A stretch of 64,000 bases of DNA from NCBI GenBank assembly GCA_039619475.1, contig CM077115.1, positions 395,160,557 to 395,224,556 on the forward strand, written 5' to 3'. Made by a program: the position numbers and the translations under genes. The DNA is from Icerya purchasi (taxonomy: Eukaryota; Arthropoda; Insecta; Hemiptera; Monophlebidae). The notes beneath the pieces are model-generated. The model was not told where the DNA came from, did not search any database, and saw only the letters and a list, made by a program, of their open reading frames with translations. Within the stretch, counting starts at the first letter, position 1. The number at the start of each line of letters is the position of its first letter. Below are positions 1 to 13,200 of the stretch, one piece after another.

Positions 1-429
1 TCTTTCTACTAACGATATCTGATCGTTTTATTATGTAACTTCCCTTTTTCATTTCTAATTGTTTCTGGGTGGAGGTCCTTAGTTTACGACCTAATTTTCT
101 TCTTCTTTTTTTTTTTTTTTTAAAAAAAAGGAAATCTTAATTTGTGTACTTCCCAAACAATCTGTGAAAAAAATTCTGTTACTCCATAAGTCCCACTCGA
201 CACGTGTACATATCATATATATGTAGTATATTGTATACGGGGATACATCCGAAAACCAATCCTTTGGACATCGACATGAGAAATCCTCACGATCAAACGA
301 TTTTTTAAAACCGATAAATTTAATTTACGGTTCGCGTAAGAAGTTCTATTACAACTTGTATAACGGGATCTCGCAACGCAATTTTATAACGTAAAAGCAT
401 AACGTGATTACTAACGGAAATATGTAACA

Positions 430-1587
430 AAATTTTTTATTATCCCCAGCAACAATAACACTGCTCAAATACCGGCATTTGGCAGACTATTAATCTCTTC
501 TCTAATCTCCTCCAGAAAAGTTCCATCGCACATTCTACAATCCAAGCCGAATTCCTCCACTTGCTTGATACATCTTTTCCTTCTCATCTAACATTCTTCA
601 CTGACGGTTTTAAAAATGAGAGCGGGGTGGGTGGCGCGTTTACCTTTCTCTCATTGCATCATTCTGAATCCTTCAAGCTTTCTTCCTTCTGTTCTATCTT
701 CACAGCGGAGTCTATGATATTTCCATTTTACTCGCAGTCTCCTTCATTCCATCCATAAGAGGTATCAGTAACTGTCGCATTGTCTCCGATTCCAAAAGTG
801 TTCTCCGAGATCTATTTCTTCTCATCCTCCTCATTCCTCCAACTCTATTATTCTCTCAATTCGTTTTCTCATATCCAATCTACTCTTATCCCACTCTAGT
901 ATTATATTGACCTTTTGTGTATTCCTAGACATTTCCGCATCGAGAGCAACAAGTTAGCGGAATTTTTAGCCCGTTCAGCCGCCCGCGATGGTTTGTAATT
1001 TTCCTACCTCGGACATCCTCCTTCTTTCCTCAGCTAATCATGCCCGACTATGATCGGCCATCTATCCTTCTTTATTTACTAATCCCACCTCTCATTATCT
1101 TCAAATTCAGCCGGTTCCCTGTTCTCAGCCGTGGTTTCATTCCTATTCTTATCAACGCTCGGCGGTCGTTTCCTTAATCAGACTGCGTTTTAATCACTAC
1201 CTTCTAGCCTCTTTTCGTTTTCGTTTTTCCCTGTCTTCCTCTCCCGATTGTCCCTTTCATAGTTCCATCTCTCCTCCCATATGTGATGCAAACCGCATCT
1301 TCTTTGAATGCCTTGCCCTTGATTCTGAGCGCTCTGTTTTGTACTGTAAAATCTTAGCACCGGGTCTTCTTGCTTTTTATAATTCTTCCTTTGTCCTTTC
1401 CTTTCCATCTCCAGATATAATCCCTGTACTTCAATCTTTCCTAAGCTCTATTTCTAATCGTCTCTCTATTTAACCATTTCCTTAATTTCTGTAGTTGTTG
1501 GGTCAAAGCCGCTGGCGCGCCAAAAAGATAATATATAAATTAATATTATTATTTTATATTTTAAAAAAAATAAATAAATAAATAAAA
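430..1587 (+). pseudogene. 3' part of a decayed LINE (family A): RNase H domain, C-terminal zinc-knuckle-like region and tail
   Basis: This is a degraded copy of a non-LTR retrotransposon of the I/Jockey type that carries RNase H. Seen across frames: FTDGFKNESGVGGAF near 590-640 (the first catalytic Asp region of RNase H), SFCSIFTAES near 675-710 (catalytic Glu), an SDSKSVLRDL-like stretch near 785-815, and HFRIESNKLAEFLARSAA near 930-990, matching the HxGIxGNExADxLA end of LINE RNase H. A C-terminal segment then reads PWF...RLRFNH...SPDC...FFECLALDSE (about 1115-1340), the usual RNA-binding tail of such elements. The copy ends with a TAAA-type tail at about 1560-1587. Several frameshifts and stops make it non-functional. 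Two related copies lie at 38.75-38.97 and 61.46-63.0 kb. The left boundary is unclear and the reverse transcriptase part is not visible. Confidence 0.75.
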
Positions 1588-2494
1588 TATTCATGTTAGT
1601 TGTTTAAAAGCAGATTATTATACAAAAGCTTTTAACAGATTGTGAAGATAAAAATTATAGCCCAAATTTTAGAAATTACATTATTCGGAAAGATAAATGA
1701 AATTGCGCTTTGAAAAAACTTGCAAAAGGGCTATATTAAAATTGCGAAATGACTATGAGAATGAGGGGCGCAAGCAAAAAATTAAAGATAATATCATTTG
1801 TAAACTTTTTTTTAACTCCCCCACCGAGGGGGGGGGGATGACAACAACGGATCTCCATTCTCCGCACAAAACGACCGAGGGAATGGAATCAGTTAGATGT
1901 AGATTCCGTCAGCTACTGATAAAATAAAAGAACTGAGGATAGGAACAACAGAAATAGACGGAAACGATAAGAGTATATGAAGCGCAATAAGGATTAGGTA
2001 GTTTGTGTGATAACAGGTCGGAGTAAAGAATAAAGTTAAAGATCCATTCTGCTAGTTTGGTAATGCGGAATGAATTGCATAATACCTTACTAGACAAATG
2101 ATTATTGGGCAGGAGCCGTCAAAACATCTTTGTAACTGTAAAGGTTCCATAAAAATATCAATTTTTCTAATCTTTAGTAAGTAAAATTACCCGAATAAAC
2201 TGGCTAAATATCCGGTGAGCAATTGGATAGGGGGATTGTCCTTATTATACTTTTACAAAATGTTATAAATTAATCTTAATAATTTAGAAGTACCATGTAA
2301 AAATATTAAGCGAGCTTCGCCGTATTTCCCGGGGGCGAGTCTTTTGCCATCGTATGTAAAGTAAGTCCTATGTAAACAGTTAAAAATCGGCGCTTACCAC
2401 TTATAATTTTAGTCGAACTGATCATTAAAGAAAAAATAAGAAAAAAAATATCGGTATTGACCATATTGCAATTTGATTTTTAAACATTTTAGTG
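1588..2494. other. No gene recognised
   Basis: AT-rich sequence follows the LINE tail. The 1840-2110 part is somewhat GC-richer and carries short open frames on both strands without recognisable motifs; it may be old repeat material. Confidence 0.4.
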
Positions 2495-2670
2495 AGTACA
2501 GTTGAATCTGGGAAAGAGAAAGGATCTACTGGCCTCAAATATTCTCATCAGATCCCCATTAGGGACCCTTAAGTAGCCTCATGGAAAGCTTAACTTCGCA
2601 ATATCCATGATACCCCTTATCAAGGATATCCAAAGTAAGTCACTTTACTTAGTTGAAATTTAATTTTTAC
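2495..2670 (+). repeat. Dispersed repeat copy 1 (CTTATCAAGGATAT family)
   Basis: The stretch around 2600-2660 shares the core CCTTATCAAGGATAT, an A-rich spacer and a downstream TTTACTTWGTT/AATTAAATTT pattern with sequence at 23290-23385. A weaker relative with ACACCTTATCAAGAGCAC lies near 22840. This suggests an old dispersed element whose type I cannot tell. Confidence 0.35.
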
Positions 2671-2848
2671 CGCTGATGTTATTCTAGCAGAGATATTGCT
2701 TATTATTTTCTATCTATAATTACTATTAATAATTTTAATATGTGAAAAGAGTTTTGAAGAATGAAACGGAAATAATATCCATTTAGTAAAATGTTGACAA
2801 CTTTTTTTCTTTAAATGTAGGTGAATGCCTGTTTGTTATAAACTGTAT

Positions 2849-2988
2849 TATAATAAAAACCAACTTCAATAACAAACAAATATAAGGGTACAAATAATTT
2901 ATAACAATAAAAGGTATTTATTTAATTTATTGTTATAAATTATTTTTACCCTTATATTTGTTTGTTATTGAAGTTGGTTTTTATTATA
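2849..2988. repeat. Near-perfect 63-bp inverted repeat (hairpin element)
   Basis: Arms 2849-2911 and 2926-2988 are reverse complements with one mismatch that I can find, around a 14-base AT loop. No coding content is seen. The RNA would form a long hairpin. It could be a young fold-back MITE; the outer ends are TA-rich, so target duplications cannot be read reliably. Confidence 0.8.
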
Positions 2989-3930
2989 CTTTTTTTCTTT
3001 ACTTACGATTTTTAATATTTTCTAAAATAGCTGAAATCAAACAGCCGCCGTATCAAAACCAGTTGAACTTCAAGTTTAATATTGTGCATTGGAAACTGGA
3101 AGTAAGATATCTTGGAGTTGTTTCAGACCCCAAGCTTTTTCCTTCGAACTAACAAAATTATCCTCTAATATCTCTAGGATGAGTGGCACACAACGTGAAA
3201 GGAAAGCCATGATTGTGGATTTGTGATGTCCGAAACTATTCGGCTATTTTTATAATTTTTATAACTTTATGATAATTATTATAACTTTATGATAATTTTT
3301 ATATCTTTATTATAATTTTAATTGAGAATATATGTTGTGTTTACAAGTGTGTAATTTATTAATAGAAGAATATTTCTTTAACAAATTCTGCATTTAGTAA
3401 CTGTCACTTTGTTCGCTGCGCTATTGGTAATTTTCATTATCTCGATGAAGAGAAGGGGATTCGCTAGATAGGAGACCGCGTTGTTCCTTCACATGGCAGT
3501 TCAAATTTCAAGGACTGTGTACGGTTTCCCGGTTACATCGTTGCATGTCAGCATGCAGTTATTAGTCAGCTTATTCTGCTGGAACATGTCGTGGAGGTTT
3601 TTAACGAATCGGTGAATATTGTGTAAATTGGTATTTTACGTATCGACCACGATTCAACGGTCGCTTTCGCCGATCTAAGATGGAAAATTCTTGTTCGACG
3701 GCAAAACGGGAAATGAAAACTTTTATAGTTCCGACGGCAGCAGATACTATCTGGTCACGAACTTTTTGGCTTTTTGTTACAATACACTGCTTTTGAATAT
3801 CGCGCTGCTAGAGTTACCGTTGCCTGGGGGCCCGCGTTATGAAGATATTACACTCTGTGCATCTATCCACGTGTGACAGAATTTCTGTTTGCAATGTAAA
3901 TATATCCAACTCACGCGAGACACAGCCATT

Positions 3931-3971
3931 GTCTGTGTGTGTGTGTGTGTGTGTGCGTGTGCGCGCGTGCG
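3931..3971. repeat. GT/GC microsatellite
   Basis: Runs of GT turn into GCGTGTGCGCGCGTGCG at the right end. This is a simple-sequence repeat. Confidence 0.9.
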
Positions 3972-4232
3972 TTAACGCTGTTATTAGTTCTATTTACGGG
4001 TTATTATTTATATTTAGCCGCGCATTCTGGGGAATTCGAGAACGTAGCGCGACTAGCTCACTACCACTAGAGCAATCGGTTTAACTACTTCTCGCGAGAT
4101 CCGCCTTTTAGGTTGCTATCCCACCCTTAGCGGAATCGATAAAATGGGTTATTTCACTTTCTTCGAAAGTTATACGACCGAGCAGCCAATCGAGTGAAGC
4201 AAAGGAAAAGATTGTGTTTGTTTTGGACTAGC

Positions 4233-4315
4233 GGCAGCGGCAACAATAACAGCCCACCGGAATCCCTCGTCGTACGCGTCCACCCTTAGACGGCGATCGT
4301 TAAATATTTTAATAG
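4233..4315 (+). other. Possible exon (or 5' UTR) with donor site
   Basis: A locally GC-richer segment ends in AATAG|GTGAGC, a good splice donor at 4316. One frame is open from about 4197 to the donor (GLAAAATITAHRNPSSY and onward) but has no ATG. It would therefore be a non-coding leader or an internal exon if real. There is no homology evidence. Confidence 0.15.
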
Positions 4316-5039
4316 GTGAGCGCGCCGAGGGATGCAAAGACGCCGGTCGACGTTTCTTGATAAAGGCGATAAATTGAATTCTTTAGGTTAATCCGGCTAG
4401 ATTCAGGGGGTAGTCGGGAAGATAAAAGTCTCGACTTGACGGTAGTTAGAACCCGGGGCCGGATTACAATTTCTTACACGAGTCATTTCACCGAAAGGCG
4501 GATAAGCCGGGCGCGAGAAAGAGGAACAACGTGAAAGAGGATAAGATAAACGGCGTAATAGCGGATAGCGAAATATACGGAAGAGAGAACATGGAAGAAC
4601 GAAGAAGAACAATAATAATCACCTTATATATACGTATTCATCGTTCTGCGAATTTGATAGCGTCCTCGACCCTTTTAGTGCGAATTTAAATTTATACCCG
4701 GCCCGAAAGCACTCGATGCTGCTGCTACGCTTTTGCATACGTTTTATGTTATATGCCGATGCATTAATTTCCTGCAATGTTTCCCGAAGGCAGCTTGCCG
4801 CCATAATCTCTACAGGGCTGCTCCGCCTTAGCCGCTCTTTATAACGACAACTCGCGCAGCCTTCTTACCGATTTGATCTTTTATTCATGAAAAACGCATT
4901 CGGACCAGCACAATTTGCAGAACCGTTAAATACATCGAGTCGCTTTTCATTTACATCGCCAATTCACTAGCTGAACATCGACTTTTCCTTTTACTAGATA
5001 CTCTTAATTTAGATTAGCACTTGCTTTTAATTATAATAT
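4316..5039. other. No gene recognised
   Basis: Mixed composition with short frames on the minus strand at 4403-4804 that show no recognisable motif. Confidence 0.35.
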
Positions 5040-5690
5040 ACACTATAGTATGTATTTATTTATTTGTTTCGAGTTTTATTATTTACAATCTAAAATAATT
5101 TCGGCTTAATTAATCGAGAGCTTAGCTGAATAATCTATTATTACACTTTGCTACTTTATCTTAAATTACACGTGTTCTATATCGAAAGACAATTGCGGGA
5201 AAATTAAATTAACGAAAAAACTACCGAGTAAAACAGACTTATATGTACCTAGGGTACACTGGGTCGACGATCTTATTTCGAGAATCAGAGCCTGTGTTAC
5301 GATTTCCGAGCTCCCTGATGTGTAGAAAAAGTCCAATTGTAGCCATCTGCGGAAGACTTGACTGGTTAACCTGTTAATCCTTTCAGGAGCCATTTGAATG
5401 GCTGCGATGTTATGTAGCTCCATTGTTGGGAAGAGCTCAGGGTAGGTCCAAAATCAGTTTAAGCATTTTATTTTGCGCAACTTGAATTTTTTTAATATGG
5501 CACCTTGTACTGATTTTGGGCGCGGCATAGTGCACGATGGGGATTTAGATTGCCTTAAAGACGTATAGTTTATCTATTACACTATTATAGCCATGAGATA
5601 GAAAGGCTGGAATCTTTTTTCCGCTATATTTTAAATAGTTTAATTGATACCGAAAATGAAGTATGCTCAATATATCCGCTTTAACGTCCT
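5040..5690 (-). pseudogene. 3' fragment of a Jockey-like LINE (reverse transcriptase C-terminus, 3' UTR and tail)
   Basis: Read on the minus strand, the fragment has the post-catalytic thumb of a Jockey-type reverse transcriptase: an IVHYAAPKI-like stretch near 5540, then QNKMLKLILDLP near 5460, then a frame shift into MELHNIAAIQMAPERINRL (5423-5367). This is the common pattern of YA.P.W, then QN..LR.I...P, then an LH..L.I...I..I region. The reading frame ends at about 5166 and is followed by an AT-rich 3' UTR with AATAAAAC near 5075 and an AAATAAATAAATA tail at about 5053. Frameshifts make it non-functional. It is 5' truncated; the catalytic YADD part is missing. Confidence 0.6.
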
Positions 5691-8600
5691 CACCTCTTTT
5701 TCTACTGCATTATCGAGAAGACTTTTCTTACGCGTTCCCGATAAAGTCAAATGCGAGGGGGACCGGTTCATTTTCCGACGAAAATAATGTGAAATAAAGT
5801 TTCATAATTCCGTATCTTTAAAGTTCTTTTCTTGTCAGCTGCGACGTAAAAAACCTCATCGAAAAAGGAAATCATACGGGTAGTCTGAAAATTCCGATCG
5901 AAGATGCAGTACGCGTCGGAATGCAAGAGAAATGTTAGAATAGAATATTCACGAAGCGGAGATTAGAAAGTGACGAGATCATCGAATTCGAGGATATTCA
6001 GAGCGGTTTGACAAAAAAGAAAAACAAAAAAAAAAAAACGATTACGTCTCACGGTATAGAGAATTATTATTAGAGCGTACATTGAAATCATTTCAGAATA
6101 GCCGGTGGCAGAAGTTTATATAAAACGTCCGTGTGAATATCTTCGGTAAAACCTACGTCAGACATATTTACCGAAAATATTAGTACGATTGTGAATTGCG
6201 AGCGTTTAAAATTAGACTTGTGTAAAACGGGGTTAAATAATTTGTTAAACGTGTCCTGGCGATCAAATTTAAAATAGCAAACGTTTAGGGAAGGTCCGGT
6301 GAACAGATGACGGGAAAAAAAATACCGGAATGCCTCGAAATGAGCTGACCAAGTATTGGACATTGGCCAAAATGTGTCAAAAAGTGTTTACTCATTTAAC
6401 GTGTTTGTAGAGTGTCCCTCGAAATTGAGGTGACGAAACGGGATAATAAAAAATAGAGAAAAAGCTAATTAGAAATAACGAGGGATTTGCGTGCTGTGTT
6501 ACACATTCGGCGCATGTGCATTGGAGTTTTCCGAAAAATAGAAGAATTTAGGACAAGTGAAATCAGGAAAGTGGGGAGTTCATAAAACTGCGTGCCGTTA
6601 ACTGCCGGGAAGATAAAGCAAGAACGTACTTAAGACATTCTATGTTGTGTTCTTAAGGGTGAGAGCTGTTTGGAACCGCAAGAGTTAAGAGACAGCTGAA
6701 CAGATGAGATCGAAAAATAGAGAATAAAAGAGGAAACGAACAATGTACCTGGGAAGTTTAGCGATTCTTGATTGAAACGGGAATAATAATAACGGATTTC
6801 TCACTTTTTTTTAAGTTTCGACAAATATTTCTTTCCACCGATCAAGATTTAATTTTTAATCGTTTCCTTTTCCACCTTCATACAACGTGGTCTCATTTGT
6901 GCTCTTCGCTTATATTTTCCATTGTAATGTAATTTTAACAATTGATGGAAATTGTAAATTAGAGTTCATTCCGCAATCACAAAACAGTTAGACAATCACA
7001 ATTCCACTATTCGTATTTTCCCTATAGCGAGTAAACGTATCAATGTAATAAGTAGAGGATACGATTAGTCCCTCACAAAATGGCGATTCTTTTTTTTTCT
7101 TTGTTAGCTGAAAGCGAGAATATAAGTTATCCTGGAGAAATATTTTTTGCTGCCGAGTAATGTTACTTTTCAAATACGCCGTTAAAATGATGAAAAGAAC
7201 CAAATTCCGCAATTTACACCTGGAAAAGTATGCGAAGTGTGTTAATTTTGTAATTTCGCCAAATCAGGTGTGGTGCTGTTGTTCAAAGGAACAGTCTGGC
7301 CTCCAGCTGCGACCGCCGCTAAGCTCGAATCTTTCGATGCTCTCTTCGCGAGTAGTTAAACAGAAGTAATATCCTCAAGGCAAGAATTTGCGAATCTCTT
7401 TTTAGCGGTCAGCGCGCAGCCGGATATGCGTTGATTTTTGTTCGGGGTTTACGTAAAGATTTCAGGCTCACGTTTTTGGGCTCGAAGCAATTAAGCGTTA
7501 ATCCGTGGCGAATTGGTTAATCGGTTTCAGCCTATTAAAGTCGTCGAAATGTGAGCCAAACGTTGCACATCGATTCCGCATTATGCTACGGCTACGCTTA
7601 GACGGTCACCGCTATCGGAATAATCGAACTGGAAAATAACAATAACACGGCACCACTAGCAACGGCATATCAGCGGGAAAAAACCGAGCTGCTATGACCA
7701 GCAGAAATAGGTCATTTGCTACGAGTAATTAAATCGTAAACGATTATTAAAACTGTAAGATGCGATGCGATTGGTGGCGATGTTTCGCAATAAATTCGTA
7801 CGTAATCGCTGTGCAAAATTAATAACCGCGAATTCCGACAGCGCTAAGAATAATAATTATAATAATCATCATTAAACATCTGCGATAAGTAAATACGGCA
7901 GATAGGAAAGGAGTAAACTAAACACATTTAATCTCGTGAAAGAATATCCGGAACGTTTTATAATACCTATACCATATTCGGAAGAAAACTCGATAGAATG
8001 GGGAAATAATTGCAACGTTCGCAGCATCGCTAATCCGAAATATTATAAAAATTCAGCTTTTGAGAAATTTAAGTGATACAAGTTCTGAATCGTCGAATCT
8101 AAAATTATAAAATCAGTATTGTAATCGGCATTTATAAATTTTCCGTTGTCCCAATATGAACCTGTTTGAATACCGCGCTGACTGCAGTAAATATAGTTTT
8201 CTTTTCTATTGTTTTTTTTTTTTGTTTTTCCTGGTTTTCTTTTAACCTTTTAGCCAGTTTACGTATTAAAAGTGTAATAATACCGTGTATTCAAGTATTA
8301 AACTTCAATATTGCATTGTTTAAGTGATAAAGTTGTTCGCATGTCTTGGGCTTGTAAAAATAGACATTTCATTTGTGCGATACTTCTGAGTTAATTTATT
8401 TATAAGTTATTTCCGCTGATTTTGGAATCGGGTATACTGCCGCATAGGATAGATTAACATTTTCCTCGTAGTCTTCATTACTGATTCGATGATGTTCAGT
8501 TTCCTTAGTCGATGTTCTAAGTTGCATGATTTGGTCCGCGAGTGATTCTATATGACAAGTAAATATTTCGATAGAGTTAGCGAGCGAATCGGTCATGAAA

Positions 8601-9270
8601 CACGATTCTTCAAACGTATACTTAGACAAATTTTATCGGTACCGTTAAAGGAATTTTACGGAATGTTTATAATTATCGAAGGAAACTTTTCCGATTTTTT
8701 TCATTATGTAAGGATGTTTATTTTATATAAAAACGCGCTGATCGTTTTGTTTTCCCTTTCATTCGAAACGACTTAGCGAGTAGAGTTCTTTAAATTTTTT
8801 TCATTTACCTGCCCCAGGTGGGTACTCTTCCAACACTTATTTATCATAATTCACTGCAGGTACTAAAAACATTCCTTTTTCAACAGGTTTATCGCTGTGA
8901 CGAACTGCGTCAATTTTCACTTAACTGCTTTTCATATTCTAATGGACGTCCTGCAGTTAATTGAGAAGAGAATTTACATATTATTTTCAGAGTAAGGTAA
9001 AAAAGAAAAAAAAAGGGGATACGAAATTAAGAATTTAGTATTTTCATTGAAAAACTTGTTAAATTAATAGTCTAATTTGTTACGTTGCAAACAAAAATAT
9101 GTCACAGGGCGGAAAAAATTCATTTCACTGCCAGTAATGTAAAATTTTGTGCGAGAGCTTCTAAGAATCGATAACAATTAAGCGGGAGTAGTATATATCG
9201 ATTTATATTTAGGTAATAACGTGTAATATTAAAATTTGAATTCACCCATAGTAATAACTAATTAAAAGCC
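5691..9270. other. Gene-free AT-rich block
   Basis: No domain is recognised. Open frames on both strands (6088-6363 minus, 7160-7369 plus, 8396-8776 on both strands) have no motif, signal peptide or splice context that I trust. Confidence 0.4.
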
Positions 9271-9274
9271 CTTA

Positions 9275-10250
9275 TTGGAACCAGATCGCCGGCATTAAAG
9301 TGAACGACACTTACACGGATGATATAGAGATAAAAAATGGAGTTAGACAAGGCTCCGTTCCCATTGCTGCGTAATATATACTCCGAAACAGTATTTAAAG
9401 AAGCGGTTAGATATTGTGACCGGAGGCATAAAGATCAACGTTGTTCTTGAATAAACAACTTACGCTATGCCGACGATACGGTATTAATAGCATAGCGGCA
9501 AGAAGATTTGCAACAATTACTTGATAAAATCTTACAATCTGCCAATTAATGTGCTAAAAACAAAAGTGATAGTGGTGGACAAAAAACACACCCCACGCAT
9601 AAAGATTAAAATTGAATGTGAAGTACTAGAACAAGTGAACGGCAAATTTAAATATCTCGGTTGCTCGATTTACAGGCTCCTCAGAATCAGAGATAAAATC
9701 TAGAATTGAAATGGCGCGGTTATCATGAGCTAAACAACTTTCTGCGAAGTCATGGTATAAAACTTGAACTACGGTGGAGAATAGTTGAGTGCTATGTTTT
9801 TTCCACGCTATTATATGCATATGAAACCTGGACCTTTAATAGGCTGAACCAATAAAACGATTAGAAGCTTTCGAAACATGGATGTATAGACGAGATTACT
9901 TGCAATACCGTGGACTGCAAAAATTGCAAATAAAGAAGTTACGAAACGGATGAATAAGGACCGTGAACTAATCAGATTAATAAAATTAAGGAAAATCGAT
10001 TATCCGGGTCACCTGATGCGGGGGCCGAAAGTTACTACAAACAATATTGAAGGGTGCAGTAGAAGGTGTTCGTGGTTTTGGCCACAGAAGGACGACATGG
10101 ATTTCCAACATGCAAAAATGGATGGCTGTTAGCGAGACAGAAAGACTTTTTCTCATCTGGCACGAGACCAGAACGCATGGATCAAATTGGTGAAAGATGT
10201 GGGATAGCGAAGACGGCTCAAGAAGAAGGAGAACCCACTGAAGATGTATG
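9275..10250 (+). pseudogene. RTE-like LINE reverse transcriptase fossil
   Basis: The order of reverse transcriptase motifs is kept although the frame breaks often: AGIKVNDTYTDDIEIKNG then VRQGSVP (9285-9362), PLLRNIYSETVFKEA in a shifted frame (9360-9405), the catalytic box NNLRYADDTVLIA in pieces (9450-9495), SYNLPINVLKTKVIVVDKK (9523-9585), GKFKYLGCSIY (9640-9672), a thumb with WRIVECYVFSTLLYAYETWTF (9775-9838), RLEAFETWMYRR (9858-9893), and MNKDRELIRLIKLRKIDY (9950-10003) with GHLMRG after it. The last block and an arginine-rich end (RRRR near 10220) match the endonuclease/RT family common in insects. The endonuclease domain is absent, so the copy is 5' truncated and dead. Confidence 0.8.
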
Positions 10251-10259
10251 ATACTTGGA

Positions 10260-13200
10260 TACATATATTTAAATCTTATAATATGATCATAAAACATGTA
10301 TGTAACCGGGTTCTTGAAAACGGTTTTAAAGATTTTGATCAAATTCACGAATTAGGGTTATTTTTAGATAAATCGACTGGTCAAGGTCTTGTTGGAAAAT
10401 CTTCCACTATTGGAAGTATGCTGGAAACTTTTGTTTGTGCTAAACAAAACAAAAAAAAAGAAAAAAAAAGAAGCTATTTCCAGTTAACTTTAAAGTATGG
10501 AACTAAAACAATTGAGAACACGTGTCAGAGATAAAGATTGTGAGACCCCCGTTCTAATGTCTCTTCTCCGCAATATTTCATGAACTAGACTTTTACGTGT
10601 AATACATTTTTTCTTTTCATTCCATCTTTACCTATTTATTTCTGCACCGCATAACGCGAATAGAACTTTAAACGGTTTTAGCAAATTTTCTAAACACCTA
10701 TACTAAAAATAATTTTCCACTACATTATTAATACTAAAAGAAGATAATCCAAAATTTTACCGACACAAGAATTGTAATTAAATTAAGCGGGTGAAAGAGA
10801 AATCATCGGCAAACGGTGGAGCAATCATTTCAAGTTCGAATCGACAGTTGCAAGTTTGCGTGAGATGCTCGAATCGGAAAAGTTTATATTTAAGAATTGG
10901 TAGTGAAATAATTTTGACTAAAACCGAAGTGTACCGAAAAATAGGAAGTAATAGTCTCTTAAAAGGAGTATTGATATGGACTCACAATTGCGTAGTAAGA
11001 GTCGAGAAAAATCTTCCAAGCTTCTAACTCTAATAATTTCATCGACAATTATGATTATTCTCTCTTCGACTTTGCTCTTAGCATCACATCGGAGATATAA
11101 TAACGGGAGGAATCGAAATCAATCAAATAGCAGCAGCAATTCCGAAAAAAAAACAAAACAAAAACGGATACTGCCAATTTTAGGCTTAGTTCGAATGAAA
11201 ACGGAATTTTAAGAAGAGAAGAACTTGTTGAGAATTTATTGTTCGTTTGTTCATTTATTTAAACGATGAAAATTTCATCGATTCGTAATAACTTTTTCAT
11301 AGAACTCTTTTGTCTTTAGTGTAATCTAAAATTTTCACAGCACTTTGCTTTGATAATGAAAGGTTGTCGAATTAAAATCATGACGAATGAAACGTAAACA
11401 CAATCTGAATCTAGGGATTTGTGATTTGTACCTTACCGAGTTCGAAATTTTCAGATCAGTTAAATCAAGACGGTGGAATAAACTGGAATTTAAATGAATT
11501 TGTAAAATTGTACACATACGAGATTTAGTCTCAACAAGCATTTCAACCGAACAATTGGTTTCAATCAAAATTAGTGGAAAGCCATTTTCTTTTCTTCTTA
11601 TTTTTGCTTTAAATTTTTTCTTTAAACAATACACTTCGGCATTATTTCTTAATGAACTGTGAATTATTCAAATTTTTCGAAATGCTGATTGAAAGATGGA
11701 ACTTTTTTAATATCGCTTTATAGAAGCCCTGGTTTTCTGCGCGGAAACATTTATTAATTCGTGAAATTTTAAAAATAATTCCGTACTTTTTGCAAAAACA
11801 TAGGTACCGGTGTGATTTGAAAAATTATTTTGGAAAAATCTGAAAATATACTGAAGCAATAGTTGCCAAACTTTTTCCGCTAGAGGTACTTTATTTCGAA
11901 TAAAAATTTTGTTGGAACAGAGTCATAGACTTTTTTACACGAAATACTTATAATTAACGAGTTTTTGTTTCGATTAAATTTTTTTAAAAAAAGGACACCG
12001 CGCATTGCATATGGCAGCAGGAAATACGATAAATAGGCGAGACCGGTAATGTCCGAAATTAAAAAAGCGACATACGTAATCCGGAAATGGTAAAGAGAAA
12101 GAAACTTATTTAAAGAATTGAAAAGATGCTCTCTGATAATTTTTATATTTTACCACATGAAATTCTTTGATTCGCTATTTTCTATTAGCATTACGCTTCC
12201 CGTGGATGCTCTTCTGTGATACTTCATTTTCAATTTTCTAGATGCTGACCGGAATCATATAGATCATAAGCATAAAATTTTCCATCAAAGTACTACCGCA
12301 CCGAGATTATTTATTTAATTATTTGCTAAATAATTATCATTTTTTTTTTTTTTTAAACCCTATCCGAAGGCGCCTAATTGCTCGAATTTCGGATTCATTA
12401 GGATAATCTATTTTTACTGTTAGGTGCTTCGCCGAGAGACATCCTTCTTTATTTTGTGCACTGATTTTTTAATCAATGTAAACTTTATCTTTCTCTTTTA
12501 CGGTCGTTAGGCGCGTTATCTTTTCACTATCGTGAAATCGAGACAGTAATAATTACGAGTTGTCTGGAACCCGGAATCGCAACATTTTCGCAAGTTGACC
12601 CGAGAGTGTTCATTTATACACACATCCCAGTATGCGAAATAAATCATTATTGATCGATAACGAACCGATATCCATTCGCTGCGTCCTTTGATAATAAAAC
12701 CAAAGATTTGTGAGGCGATTCCGGTCAGGGGCGGGAAGCGAGGATTTTTTCCAAGAATTCCTTGTAAGATACTACCGGTTTTTGAAAGAGCAGTCGGATC
12801 GATCGGTTTGTATCCTGCGGATCTCTGCCTCGAATACATTCCGAAAATCAAGATTTTGTTTGTATACCGCTGGCGAAGTCGTTAAAAACGTGATTGTGCA
12901 AATATATTCGCTCGTTTTGTTGTTTTTGTTGTTGTTTTTTTTTTAATTTTACAAAGAATAATTAAGTATACATCACGTCAACTTTCGAGATATGTTCAGC
13001 CGGCAATTCACAGGAAATACCAATAATTACACGGCCTGATATATAAATTCTTGCACTTGCCGTCTTTTTTATTTCGAGTTCGCAGAACGTTTGAATCTTT
13101 TCCCGGCATGGCTCGCAGCACTCTATGTACAAAACAGATAATCGTAAACCGATACCGGTACCTCGTTTATGCGTTTTCATCGATAATAAATTAATAACAA

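Noticed and set aside
3242..3330. Tandem repeat of TTTTTATAACTTTATGATAA type
   Set aside because: Units are short, irregular and AT-only; not distinguishable from general AT-rich slippage.
12516..12946. Overlapping open frames on both strands (111 codons minus, 65 and 78 codons plus)
   Set aside because: No motif, no convincing splice or promoter signals; three overlapping open frames point to composition rather than coding.
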